NCBI RefSeq assembly: GCF_964656455.1
Contig: NC_135724.1
Coordinates: forward strand, 16,072,919-16,136,918
Source of the DNA: Halichoerus grypus
Taxonomy: Eukaryota; Chordata; Mammalia; Carnivora; Phocidae
DNA: 64,000 nt
Direction of reading: 5' to 3'
The translations under genes were made by a program, and so were the position numbers. Under the pieces are notes generated by a model. The model did no database searches. It was not told the origin of the DNA and saw only the letters and a program-made list of their open reading frames with translations. Below are positions 22,579 to 32,824 of this stretch, piece after piece (position 1 is the stretch's first letter; each line of letters begins with the position of its first letter).

Positions 22579-22845
22579 TCAAGAAGACTTTTGAGGATGT
22601 GAGGGCGATCTGGCTGCGACATCTGTCACCCCATTGATCGCCAGGGTTGATTCGGCTGATCTGGCTGGCTAGGCGGGTGTCCCCTTCCTCCCTCACTGCT
22701 CCATGTGCGTCCCTCCCGAAGCTGCGTGCTCGGTCGAAGAGGACGACCTTCCCCGATAGAGGAGGACCGTTCTTCGGTCAAGGGTATACGAGTAGCTGCG
22801 CTCCCCTGCTAGAACCTCCAAACAAGCTCTCAAGAAGACTTTTGA
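22579..22845 (+). pseudogene. RN7SK (retropseudogene): 7SK snRNA retropseudogene, 3'-truncated and tailless
   Basis: Bases 22595-22834 match the first ~240 of the ~331 nt of 7SK RNA, from 'ggatgtgagggcgatctgg' to 'aacctccaaacaagctctc'. From memory of the human sequence I see about four substitutions. 7SK RNA is a Pol III transcript that holds P-TEFb inactive with HEXIM and LARP7; the 5' hairpin that binds HEXIM is present here, while the 3' hairpin for LARP7 and the U-rich end are missing. There is no poly(A). A perfect 16-bp duplication, 'tcaagaagacttttga', flanks it (22579-22594 and 22830-22845) and overlaps the RNA's own 'tcaag' by five bases. No Pol III upstream promoter (PSE, TATA) is visible, so it is probably silent. 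Confidence 0.95.
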
Positions 22846-22850
22846 TTTAA

Positions 22851-23030
22851 GGGTGCCTGGGTGGCTCAGTCGTTAAGCGTCTGCCTTCGGCTCAGGTCAT
22901 GATCCCAGGGTCCTGGGATCGAGCCCCACATCGGGCTCCCTGACCGCGGGAAGCCTGCTTCTCCCACTCCCCCTGCTTGTGTTCCCTCCCTCGCTGTGTC
23001 TCTGTCAAATAAATAAAAATCTTAAAAAAA
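22851..23030 (+). mobile_element. CAN-SINE
   Basis: The body opens 'gggtgcctgggtggctcag' and continues with 'tctgccttcggctcaggtc', 'gggatcgagccccacatcgg', 'ctgcttctcccactccccc' and 'aaataaataaaaatcttaa' with a short A tail. It lies six bases past the downstream duplication of the 7SK retrocopy. I find no convincing duplication of its own (only 'acttttnnttt' is shared). Confidence 0.95.
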
Positions 23031-23695
23031 ACTTTTCTTCCAAAATAGAACCTAGAACATTAAGGGTACATTTCATGGAATTATGTGTGGAGCTCAACCG
23101 AATACCGTACATGAGGGAGTTTGTGAAATCTATTAGCGGTTTTGACCCAATTTTTAACAAGTGCTTCATGGGCAGTGGCGTTCCTACTATGATGTTTTAA
23201 ACATAGACCCCATTTCTCTAATGCACAGCATTACCAAGTCATTTCCTGTAAGTGGGATTTATTGAGTGAGGAGCTATTTGGTGGTACGAGCGTGAGCTTC
23301 AATTTCAGATCATCCGTTGCCTTCAACTCAAGTTCTGGAAGTATTCAAGCGAAGGGAGTCTGGCCAAATCCTGGTGCTATAAACTGTCAAAGGTAAAACC
23401 TGGGTTCGGTCTCAAAAACACTGAAATGCCATCTAACTTAATCAGATCATAGGGGTGGCATTGGTGCGAACCAGCAGGGATTAAACGGGGATCATTCGGA
23501 AGTTATTTGGCACCTGTGTAGCCCTTTAAACCTGCAGCTGTTCCTGTCGGGCTTGGTGCAGTTAGAGCGTGGGCCCCCCGAGCGGGGGAGGGGAAGCTGT
23601 GAGGGAGCAGAAAGGCCTCAGAACGGCATTTACTCTGAAGATTTCCCCAACTCATCCATTTAGCAAAGAATGTATTTAACACCTATTGCACGAAG
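23031..23695. other. Unassigned non-coding stretch
   Basis: No recognised repeat or gene. A G/C-rich patch lies at 23565-23600. Confidence 0.5.
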
Positions 23696-23697
23696 AC

Positions 23698-23785
23698 CAT
23701 TTTTTAGTATAGTTGACGCACGATGTTACGTTACCTTCAGGTATACAACACGGTGATTCAGCAACTCTGTACATGTGAAATTTCA
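23698..23785 (-). mobile_element. L1 3' UTR fragment, antisense
   Basis: It matches the reversed L1 3' end phrase: 'agtatagttgacgcacgatg', 'ttaccttcaggtatacaac' and 'acggtgattcagcaactc'. It is only about 90 bp long. Confidence 0.65.
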
Positions 23786-24114
23786 GGCATTCTCTGTCCT
23801 CAAGAGGCTCACAATAGATTGGGGAAGCTAAGCATGACACTAGCGTGAAATTATACAGTAAATGAAATAAGTGTAGACAAAGTTCTGTAGGATTTCAGAT
23901 GTTTTGTGGTGGTTACTCCAATTGGTAATAACCCTGTGTAGCAAGAACTTCATTTTCTGCCTGGCAAGTTGTGACACTTAGGTTTAAAATAACTCTTGAA
24001 AGTTTCTTGATTTTTTTTTTTTTTTCCTCTGCTGTTTTGACCAAATTATGTCAACTAAAACGAGAACAGAAGAACAGTAAGAATGTTATGGAGACTATGG
24101 ATCAAAAGTTAGGG

Positions 24115-24525
24115 TTTGGGGGCTGTTAGAGTTCCCCAGATAAACAACCAATAGGATCTATAATTTCAAGTGATTGACTCCTGCAGTCGTGGGGCCAGAA
24201 AGTCTGAGATCTGTAGGACCAGCCAGAGGGCTGGAGATTCGGGTAAGAGTTGGTGTAGTGATCTTGAGTCCAGTGGTGGAAAGCTCAGGCAGATTTTGTG
24301 TTGGAATCTGGAGGCAGAGTCCTCCTTCCCGTACCCTACGCCTTTGCTCTTGAGGTCTTCAAATGATTGCAGGAGGCCCACCCACATTATGAAGGCTAAT
24401 CTGCTTTATTCAAAGTCTCCTGATTCCAATGTTCATAACATCTAAAAAATAACTTTACAGTAACATCTAGACGAGCGTTTGACCAAACAGCTAGTCAGTC
24501 ACACAAAATTAACCATCTCAAGGGC
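24115..24525. repeat. Ancient mammalian interspersed repeat, family not assigned
   Basis: The phrases 'gagttccccagataaac', 'aaccaataggatctataa', 'tgcaggaggcccacccac', 'gaaggctaatctgctttat' and the end 'cacacaaaattaaccatc' recur together in many mammalian loci as one repeat. I recall it as an LTR-like or DNA element but cannot fix the family or its strand. It has no coding content. Confidence 0.5.
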
Positions 24526-25495
24526 CCCCATGTGTACTGTCTTCATGGTCTTCAAGACCTTGCATCCTGAATGAAGCGCAAATGTGCAAGGGGGTTGTAG
24601 TTCATTCTCTTGAACATTGTGCTGGGATTCAGCTTCTGCTTCCTGCCATCGAAAGGCCCTCTCAAGAACTCTGGTTCACCCTGCTTATCTGTATTTGCTG
24701 AAGTTTGCAAGTACATGAAGTTAATCCAGCCAAGCTTGCCCAAGCAATATAAATTATCTTGACTGATTTACATATTTTGACATTCCACATAAAGTGGGGT
24801 ACTTTTTTAAACAATGTATTATAAAATCATGATAGGGAATGTTAAGAGAAAGAAAAAAAATGTTATATAGTCATTATTCTTCCTTGAAGTATTTCATTTG
24901 GAAACATTGTCAAAACAATCCGCGACAAAGTCTGTGCAGTGCCATTTCATGTGGGTTTAATTATGTTAAAAAAAAAAAAAAAAACAACCCCGCAAACACC
25001 CATATGATACTATTTTAACATCTCAAAAAATCGATCTGTAATAACAGGAAATCCGGGGCCTCTTTTTATTTAGTCTCCTTATAACAACAATTGGTTCCAG
25101 CTTCACAGGGCAAAGGAAAAAAACAAAATTTGTGACAGCTACAATAATACTGGCTTGGCTAGATTAAACTCAATAGCAAGCTGATCAGGGAATTGATTTG
25201 ATGCCACAAGACATTTTTTAAAACACACACTCGCTGTTATGGGCTGCATGGTTTATTTCTTCTTATGCTCAGTAACTATGAAAATGCCAGTGAATCTTAA
25301 GGTGATGCCAAGTAATATGTTCTTTCCATTTTTGTTTTCTCCCCCCAGATCCCACCTCTGCCAAAACTAGCACCACAAAGACCCATTTTGGTGTCAATCT
25401 AAGATCATTCTGAAAAGTACCCAGGGTGCCACTGGACTAGACTCTCCAGCAGCCTAAAGAGAAAGTTCTGTCCAGTGTCTGGACAACATTGAAAA
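24526..25495. other. Unassigned stretch, possible conserved non-coding sequence
   Basis: It carries an antisense 63-codon frame at 24552-24743 (…KLNPSTMFKRMNYNPLAHLR…) without recognised family or splice borders. The AT-rich segment 25070-25220 is non-repetitive and contains homeobox/HMG-like words ('aacaattgg', 'gggcaaagg'), suggestive but not evidence of function. A run at 24969-24984. Confidence 0.4.
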
Positions 25496-25497
25496 CT

Positions 25498-25590
25498 GGC
25501 TTAGATTGCTGGGCCCCTAACCCCAGTAGGTCCGGGGTGGGGTCTGAGAAATGACATTCCCAGGTCCAGACCATACATTGAGAACCACTC
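25498..25590 (+). mobile_element. MER5A-type hAT element, 3' part
   Basis: The segment 'gctgggcccctaacccc', 'agtaggtccggggtgggg', 'tctgagaaatgacattccc' and 'cattgagaaccactct' matches the second half of MER5A, a ~190-bp non-autonomous hAT-Charlie element. Confidence 0.75.
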
Positions 25591-25599
25591 TATGTTTCA

Positions 25600-27315
25600 G
25601 AGATAATAGATTAAATCAATCTTGTTATAAGATGCAGGTATTTCTACCTTTTGTCCATGTTACCCATCTATATCCATCTATGCATTTATTTTACTATTTG
25701 GTGGGACTATATGGATAAAAAAATAAACCATCCCCAGAGACCATACAGTCTATTTTTTAAAAAACCACATACAAGTCATGTGATAATGCAGCAAAGCAAT
25801 ATATGATGTGCCACATGCCTCACCCTTTCCTCCTGCCCTTAGGAAGTCGACCTCTAAAAGGAAATAATCTTGGCTTGCTCCACTGTTGAGCAAAAAAAGA
25901 AAAACAAGTTTTACTTTGGGGGGTTGATGACTATTATTATAATCAGAAATGGTAGGGTGAATTTCTGACTCAAGCTCATACATTCCAACCCAATGGTCAA
26001 CTTACCCTTCTGATGGAGCATGAAATTGAAGCAATATGCCCCCTCCCCCGCCGCTGAAGGACCCGCTTTGTGGGATCTGAGCCCACGGCCCTGCTGGGGA
26101 CTACATGAATGACAGAGGCTCTGAAGCCTCAGTTTTCATCCTGGTTGGTGGGCAGCCGAGGGGGCATCCAGCTCTCTCAGAGCTGGTGTGCTGGGACTGT
26201 GGTCTGATTCCTCTGCCCAGCAGCAGTTCCGCCCTTTGTCCTTTCTGGCAGCCTCACACACAGAGCACTTTGAACATTGCTGTTGATGAGCTGCCCTGGG
26301 CCTCTGGGAGGTCCTGGCTCCCTAGCACGTCCCTGAAGACAACTTTCTTTTCATTTTCTGTGAGGTCATTGCCCTGACCACGTCACACAGGACTCTTCTT
26401 CCTTGGCTGTGATTTCAGGGTCCCTGCCCTAGCAACTATTCTTGCTCATTTGGGGCTTAAGTCAAATCCAAGAGAATATATGCAAAGCCCTTGCAGAAGC
26501 CAGAAGTGTTACAGCCAGCCGACCCAGGACCAGATGCATCTTCCTTAAACGCCACTGTGTTCTCTTGATTGGAAACTCACTGCGGCCTGTTTTAAGTTCT
26601 GGCTTAGAAGCCTGACTTTTCAAAGCCCTCTCGTCAGTACATAGTCTTGTTTCAGATAGCAGCTCTGTTTGGCCTCGAGTTACATTTTGTCCCTCCTTTG
26701 TGTGGGCTCATGTCCCCCCAACATTGGTGTTTCCTCTCCCTTAGGAGTCTGCCTGATGTTGGTAGCACACAGCTTGCTACTTAATTTTTCTGTGCAGGTA
26801 AGCCAACCAGATGCTGCCTGGCTTCTGGAAGACTAGCTTCTGGTCACTTCAGGTTAGCTGTCTTCTCCTTTGTTCTCATGGTCAAAGGGAGAAGTTGGAA
26901 GGCTTTCGTTACTAGACTCTCTTGAAACCCTTCTGAGAAGAAAATTAGTCAATTGGCTGATTTTGTGAGAGGCCAGCTAAGAAAAAGAGCTCAAAAGACT
27001 GCTCTCAGACACTCTGTGCTAGTTCCTTTCAAGAAACCTTTTGGGGGGGCAAGTAACACTGTTTATTTCCAGTCACATTCTGTTGAAAGACACCCCCCCC
27101 CCCAACCACCACCTCTCTGGCTGTCCTGTTCCACTTGCACGGACTGGTCGTAATCCGTCACTGGACAGAGTAGAGGCAGAATTTTGGATCAAATCTTTTT
27201 ATAAACCAACTGAATAGCTGTGAGTAGACAACACTTAGCAGAGCAGAATTTAACATTATTCTACAGAAAATCTTGGCCTTTGGTTCCTACCAGATAATCT
27301 GAGATGTCAGGATTG
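25600..27315. other. Unassigned non-coding stretch
   Basis: No gene is recognised. Homopolymer G and C runs lie at 27043-27049 and 27092-27102. A 90-codon plus frame at 26105-26377 has no known domain. Confidence 0.5.
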
Positions 27316-27711
27316 GGAAGTGTTCTGTGGACTAATTGTGTGTGTGTGTCCCACCCCCAATTCATACTTGGAAGCCCCAACCCCCCAGTGTGGCTATATT
27401 TGGAGAAAGGGCCTCTGTGGGGATAATTAAGGTTACATGAAGTCATAAAGGTGAAATTCTGATCAATAGGATTAGCATCTTTGTAGGAAGAGACCCCAGA
27501 GAGCTCCATTGTGTGTGCTTGCTCTCTGCACCGAAGGGCACAAAGAAAAGCCATGTGAGGACACAGAAGGCTGCTGTCTACAACCCAAGAACTGAGTCCT
27601 CACTGGACACCAACCCAGCTGGCTCCTTGATCTTGGACTTTCAGGAAATCTGTTGTTTAAGCCACCCAGCCTGTGGAATTTTGTTATGGCTGCCTGAGCT
27701 AATACAGGAAG
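27316..27711 (+). mobile_element. Solo MLT1 LTR with 5-bp target-site duplication
   Basis: A complete LTR lies at 27321-27706, starting TG ('tgttctgtggactaattg') and ending CA ('gagctaataca'). Internal landmarks are 'gtggctatatttggagaaag', 'gccatgtgaggacacag', 'ccttgatcttggactttc' and 'tgtttaagccacccagcc'. The duplication 'ggaag' stands at 27316-27320 and 27707-27711, the 5-bp size expected for ERVL-class integration. No internal retroviral sequence remains, so LTR-LTR recombination is inferred. Confidence 0.9.
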
Positions 27712-28006
27712 GTTCACGTTTGGAAAATGCTGGAAGGACCCCCTGGAGGGACTCACTTTTGCCCACAAGGATTTTCTTTGCTGTGGTTCTCTGTGTGAAT
27801 TCAGATTTCCAAAATGAGAAAAAGAGCCACAACAGCAATATTTGAATAGCCTGTGAATAAATAGACAACATTAAAAGTTCAAAACAAGTTAAAATTTTTT
27901 TGAAAACCGTGCCATTTAAAAATAACACCAGGAAAGGGACGTCTTGGATCCATGCTCTGGTGCATGAAATATGAGTCTACTGCTCAAACCCGGAGTGGAG
28001 TCTGCT

Positions 28007-28021
28007 TTAAAGCCGCACCTT
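28007..28021. repeat. First of three copies of one L1 target site
   Basis: 'taaagccgcacctta' here recurs as 'taaagctgcacatt(t)' at 28459-28472 and 'taaagctgcacatta' at 29124-29138. The three copies bound two L1 insertions. Confidence 0.8.
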
Positions 28022-28022
28022 A

Positions 28023-28209
28023 TTTTTTTTTTTTTTTTTTTTTAAAGATTTTATTTATCAGAGAGAGCATGGGCAGGGGGAGCAGCAAAGGGAGAGGGAG
28101 AAGCAGACTCCCTGCTGAGCAGGGAACCCGATGCGGGGCTCGATCCCAGGACCCCGGGATCATGACCTGAGCTGAAGGCAGACGCTTAACTGAGCCACCC
28201 AGGCGCCCC
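28023..28209 (-). mobile_element. CAN-SINE inserted in the T-rich tail of an antisense L1
   Basis: The T run is followed by reversed body 'aagcagactccctgctgag', 'gatgcggggctcgatccc', 'gggatcatgacctgagc' and 'gagccacccaggcgcccc'. The flanking duplication is 'ccttattttttt', at 28019-28030 and 28210-28221, half of which is the L1 tail itself. The SINE therefore entered after L1 copy 1. Confidence 0.94.
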
Positions 28210-28212
28210 CCT

Positions 28213-28458
28213 TATTTTTTTTATTAACATATAATGTATTATTTGTTTCAGGGGTACAGGTCTGTGATTCATCAGTCTTACATAATTCACAGTGCTCACC
28301 ATAGCACCTACCCTCCCCAATGTCCATCACCCAGCCACCCCATCCCTCCCACCCCCCACCACTCCAGCAACCCTCCGTTTGTTTCCTGAGATTGAGTCTC
28401 TTATGGTTTGTCTCCCTCTCTGGTTTCATCTTGTTTCATTCTTCCTTCCCCTATGATC
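28213..28458 (-). mobile_element. L1 copy 1: 5'-truncated carnivore L1, antisense
   Basis: Reversed 3' UTR of a carnivore L1: 'taatgtattatttgtttcag', 'gtgattcatcagtcttac', 'cagtgctcaccatagcacc' and 'caatgtccatcacccagcc'. It is about 245 bp long, with the tail on the left. It is bounded by 'taaagccgcacctta' (28007-28021) and 'taaagctgcacatt' (28459-28472). Confidence 0.9.
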
Positions 28459-28472
28459 TAAAGCTGCACATT

Positions 28473-28872
28473 TTATTTTATTAACATAATGTTACTTGTT
28501 TCAGGGATACAGGTCGGTGATTCATCAGTCTTATACAATTCACAGCGCTCACCATAGCACATACCCTCCCCAATGTCCATCACTCAGCCACCCCATTCCT
28601 CTCACCTCCCTCCACTCCAGGAACCCTCAGTGTTTTTTTTTCCAGAGATTAAGAGCCTCTTACGGTTTTCTCCCTCTCTGGTTTCATCTTGTTTCATTTT
28701 TCCCTCCCTTCCCCTATGATCCTCTGTCTTGTTTCTCAAATTCCTCATATCAGTGAGATCATATGATAATTGTCTTTCTCTGGACTTATTTCGCTTAGCA
28801 TAATACCCTCTAGTTCCATCCACGTCATTGCAGGTGGCAAGATTTCGTTTTTTGATGGCTGCATAATATTCC

Positions 28873-28923
<51 letters not shown>

Positions 28924-29123
28924 ATATATATACACCACATCTTCTTTGTCTATCTGTTGATGGACATCTTGGCTCTTTCCATAGTTTGGCTATTGTGGAC
29001 ATTGCTGCTATAAACATTGGGGTGCATGTGCCCCTTCAGATCCCTACATTTGTATCTTTGGGGTAAATACCCAGTAGTGCAATTGCTGGGTTGTAGGGTA
29101 GCTCTGTTTTCAACTTTTTGAGG
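28473..29123 (-). mobile_element. L1 copy 2: 5'-truncated carnivore L1, antisense, 14-bp duplication
   Basis: It repeats the 3' UTR of copy 1 ('cagcgctcaccatagcac', 'caatgtccatcactcagcc') and extends into ORF2 ('ttcgcttagcataatacc', 'ttgatggacatcttggctc', 'gtgcaattgctgggttgtag'). The duplication 'taaagctgcacatt' is exact at 28459-28472 and 29124-29137. A (TG)n lies at 28875-28919 inside it. The long minus-strand frames here derive from L1 and the microsatellite. Confidence 0.92.
28875..28919. repeat. (TG)n microsatellite, about 22 units
   Basis: A pure TG run followed by 'tatgtatatatata', lying at the 'attccattgtgt' position of the L1 3' region, a common seed for TG expansion. Confidence 0.97.
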
Positions 29124-29139
29124 TAAAGCTGCACATTAC

Positions 29140-30099
29140 TGACAATGACTTTCATCCGCAGCAGAACAGTTTTGTTGTTGTACAAAGTCCTGTTGTTGGG
29201 CAGTCTTGGATACAGTTCAGACCATTCTAGGCGGAGCATAGGACACCAGCCCTGGAAAGTACACCAAGATGGGGCATCAGTTACCAGCAGAGGAACTGGG
29301 CACCAGCAGAATCCCTATATTATCGCAGGATCCACTCAGCAGCTTAGAATGGTCTGAGGGTGAAGTCAAGGAAAAAACATCTCAATTTGCTTCCCCACGG
29401 CCATCTCCGGCGTTTCAGTAGCTACCTGAAGAGTCGTGTCCTCAAGGATTCATACGAGCAAGGAATGTCCCACAGAATAAAGTAGCAGAGGACAAACTAT
29501 ATCTCCTGTATTTCAGTAAAGCCAGACCCATAGAACAGGGAGAGGCTCTTCACATTACAGATAGCAAGGAGACCATTTGCCACATTGGTGGTGCTGACGT
29601 GGTAGGCCTAGGAAGCTTGTCTGAAACAGGAAAAAAAAATCCACTTAGTTTATCTTAACTGCTCATTTCACCCTAACTTTCATCTTTATTCTTAATGTCT
29701 TATGAGACTCTTTTAGAGGGTTTTTCTGGTAGCTAGACATTCCAGGAAGCAGCCCTCATTATTTTTTTCTTGGAGAAAAAAAGTGGTGGGGAGTGATCTT
29801 AAGAGGCCAATGCTAACCAGTTGTAATGTCAGTGGTTATGTTTCTTAATAAGGGAATTTAAGGGTTTTATTAATATGTTCAGATAAGATGAGCAGCATCA
29901 GCAAGCAGAATCTTTGGCAGTGCGGAGAAGAGCAGAAAGTTCCTTTCCCAGCACCGGTGCCTCTTTCCTACTTTGTTGGGGGGCTTTTTCCAAGCACATG
30001 TCTGATGAGCCTGTACCAAGGATTTAACTGGCTGCAAAAAGTTACACTTGTTTAATGATGGTACTTCCATCCTTTTAGGTAAATTTTCTGTGTCTTTCT
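29140..30099. other. Unassigned stretch with one interrupted open frame
   Basis: A plus-strand frame from about 29240 stays open for some 130 codons except for one TAG near 29410 (…EWSEGEVKEKTSQFASPRPS… then …KARPIEQGEALHITDSKET…). I recognise no family and it has no splice borders or tail, so chance or a decayed gene copy are both possible. Confidence 0.35.
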
Positions 30100-30304
30100 G
30101 GAAATGTTGTAAAATTTTTTTAAAGATTTTATTTGACAGACAGGGAACACAAGCAGGGGGAGCGGGAGAGGGAGAAGCAGGCTTCCCGCTGAGCAGGGAG
30201 CCCCATGCGGGACTCGATGCCAGGACCCTGGGATCATGACCTGAGCCAAAGGCAGACACCCAACGACTGAGCCACCCAGGCGCCCCGGAAATGTTGTAAA
30301 ATTT
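30100..30304 (-). mobile_element. CAN-SINE, antisense, with exact 18-bp duplication
   Basis: The reversed body (30118-30286) runs from 'aaagattttatttgacagac' to 'gagccacccaggcgcccc'. 'ggaaatgttgtaaaattt' flanks it exactly at 30100-30117 and 30287-30304. It is among the best preserved copies here, so probably young. Confidence 0.97.
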
Positions 30305-32035
30305 AAGCAGACAGGTTTAATTAGGGAATGCTAGTGAGTTACATGTGTGAGCTTTAAGCAGATATGTCCAATATGAAAGTGTCCCCCTGCTCGACCCCCC
30401 CTTCACCCCCCCCCTGGAAATTTGCTCTCAAAACGGTCCTAAGAGTCAAGTGAATAATTTTTTATAATGAGAACAGATGTATTGTGAGTGGTCCTGGAAG
30501 AGGCCGTTTGCACTACCACGTGGGTGGGAAGACTGGATGGATGGAATGATGGGCTGATTGGCTTTGCTGCTTCTGTGGCACCTTGTCGCGTGTCCTGGGC
30601 ATTTTGCTCTCTGCATCCTCGACTTGGGTGCGATCTGTCAGGGCATCCGGTAGAGCCTCCCGCTGCCTGAGAGCCGTGTCTGCTGCGTGTGCAGGTCGGA
30701 GGTGGTGTGATGACTGGCGAGGGCCGGGGGTCTGTGGACAAGAGTCCTGGAGTAGCAGCCTGAAGAGCTCTGTCTTCCACTATTTTATACATTAAATTGG
30801 GTTTTGCATTCGACTTGGGGGAGCCAACAGTTTATTTGTGCTGTTTAAAAAAAAAAAAAAAAACCTGTGCTCCCAGGATATCTGTGCTGTTAGTGTTGGC
30901 GGCCCATCTTGCCCTCTGCTGCAGGGTGTGGGTTTGTCTCCCCGGACGGGCAGGGCGGGCTTCACGGCCACACAGCCTCTGGGCACGCATGGGACCCTGC
31001 ACTCGGAAGGGCCCCGTGTGTAGTTGAATGCTCTGATGTCACCATCTTGAGAAGGCTTCATGATTTCTGAACAAGGGCCCCACATTCTCAGCTTGCACTG
31101 GGTCTGGTATACGATGTGGCCGGCCTGCTTCCAGGCTCAGCCTGACCCTGACTTCAGGTTCTGAAGTCTGTCTGCTGCGGCAGGTTCAGGTCAGGAGTGT
31201 AGAGTGCATTCTAAATGCTGTGTTCTAGCCTCCCCTGACACAGCCCTTGACCATTCTTCTCGGCTGTTCTCCGTGGGGGCTGGATCTCACGTCCTCCACC
31301 CTCAGCCTGCGCCGTTGGCTGGGATCCTGTTCAGAACAAAGCACACAGACTTCCTGGAAATCTGACCTACCTCTTACCTGACCAAATCCCGACCTCCTCT
31401 TGCCTACTCCCCTCTGCCTCCTACCTCCCTGCCTTTTGACAGGCAGAGTCAGCCCAAGAAGGCCACCACCTCAAGCCAGTAGACCCCTGCTTCTCCCCCT
31501 GGTGGATCTCCCTAGCCCCCCACCTGGCTCCCCTTTCTCTGTGGAGGTCTGGCAGCCAGCCCAGCCATGAACATGAGGAACAAAGCTAAGTCTTCAGTTC
31601 TGTTGCGGTGGTCATGTTTGATTATTGAAGCCATCGTATTTGCTGGTTTTAGCTGTGGTTCACGTGATGGAACTCCTAAGTTGAAGTCCCCTTGTCATCT
31701 GCCTTTAAATCGCTCCTAGGTCTGTTCTTTGCTTCCTGCTTTCAGCACCTTGGACCCAGCCCGGGTGTTTATCACTTTGTTCTTGGGTTCTTGAAGGCAC
31801 AGCCCTTCTGACCGCCCCTGGTTTCTCCTCTCCGTCAGCCTCAAATGGCCTCATGTGCGTTGCCCTTCGTTCTGACTACAGGATTTGAACATGCTCACTG
31901 TGCAGGAAGCTGAGTACTGTGGAGGAAACATGTTTCAGGCAGGTTCCAAAGATGTCATGATGTGGTCGGTGAGACCATTGGTAAAATGCACGACAGCTGG
32001 TAATGGGTACCCTGTGAAGGCTACGGAGAAAGTTC
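30305..32035. other. Unassigned GC-richer stretch
   Basis: No gene recognised. Moderate CpG density occurs at 30580-30740. An A run at 30847-30863 has no identifiable transcript before it. Region 31100-31850 is C-rich unique sequence. Confidence 0.45.
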
Positions 32036-32039
32036 TGGA

Positions 32040-32420
32040 AGCATTGTCATATATGATGAGAAAACTGGGAATGAGCCACATATACTGCAATGTGTAGAGA
32101 TGGTTAAATAAACCACAATCTGTCCATACAATGAATACCATGCAACCATTTCAAATAGTAGAGGAGTCTGTACTGATGTCAGAAAATGTATACTAAGCAA
32201 AAGGAACACAGAAGAGTATATGCATAATAGTACCTCATTTCTGTATTTATGAATTATCTCCGTTAGTCTGTGCATTGAAAATAGAAAGTCGGGAAACTCA
32301 GAGCAAGTGAATCATGGTCCCTACTGGGTAGGATTGAGGAGAATTTAACTTCTTCCATTATGCGTTTCTATTAAGTTTGAATTTTAAATAACTTTGTACT
32401 GTATTAAAAAATGAAACCTT
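32040..32420 (+). mobile_element. L1 3'-end fragment, sense
   Basis: Old L1/HAL1-like 3' motifs occur in order: 'ccatacaatgaataccatgc', 'aaaatgtatactaagcaaaa', 'atgcataatagtacctcatt' and 'aataactttgtactgtatt'. It ends in a short 'attaaaaaatgaa' in place of a tail. Confidence 0.6.
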
Positions 32421-32585
32421 TTCAAAAGGCAAGCGTTCAAAGGATTCAGAGTAAATGAAGACTGGACGTGCTGATTGTTATAAACATTGTCTCCCTGTGT
32501 GGCTCCTGAAGTCAGAATGCTCTTAGGGGACCATCCACCCTGGTCAGATTTGTCCTGCTTTTGATGTTGGCAAACCCCTGCTCAC

Positions 32586-32812
32586 CCTGCCTTCTGGAAC
32601 TCTCCATTGAGCCAGCATGAGTTCTTCACTCCAGAAGTGAATTCCTTCTTCACTGGCTCAAACCTGTTCATCACATTCTCTGCCACAGAGAGCGCTTTCT
32701 TCTCTAGATACTGAGCCACCACTGATTTGGGGTTACGGTCATAAACAACCTTCCTTGTACCTTTGTGCAAATGATTTAATGTGTTTTACCAACTCCGAAA
32801 TTTTAAATCCTC
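32586..32812 (-). other. Exon-like segment or decayed gene copy (uncertain)
   Basis: On the minus strand an acceptor-like tract ('ttttggttttgttatcaacag') ends at 32813, and 227 bases later a donor-like agg|gtgagc has its GT at 32585-32584. One frame gives KISELVKHIKSFAQRYKE near the 5' end; another gives YDRNPKSVVAQYLEKKALSV and AENVMNRFEPVKKEF onward. Both look protein-like but are in different frames, and neither is open across the whole segment. A frame-shifted remnant explains this better than a working exon. I do not recognise the family. Confidence 0.3.
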
Positions 32813-32824
32813 CTGTTGATAACA

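Noticed and set aside
24552..24743. Protein-like minus frame KLNPSTMFKRMNYNPLAHLR
   Set aside because: Only 63 codons, no acceptor with a pyrimidine tract upstream, no family recognised.
28602..29017. 90-112 codon minus frames with poly-His/Thr
   Set aside because: They are L1 3' sequence read through a (TG)n microsatellite.
29240..29640. About 130 plus codons with a single stop, as a possible pseudogene
   Set aside because: No family match, no tail or duplication; one stop in 130 codons is not rare across six frames of 64 kb.
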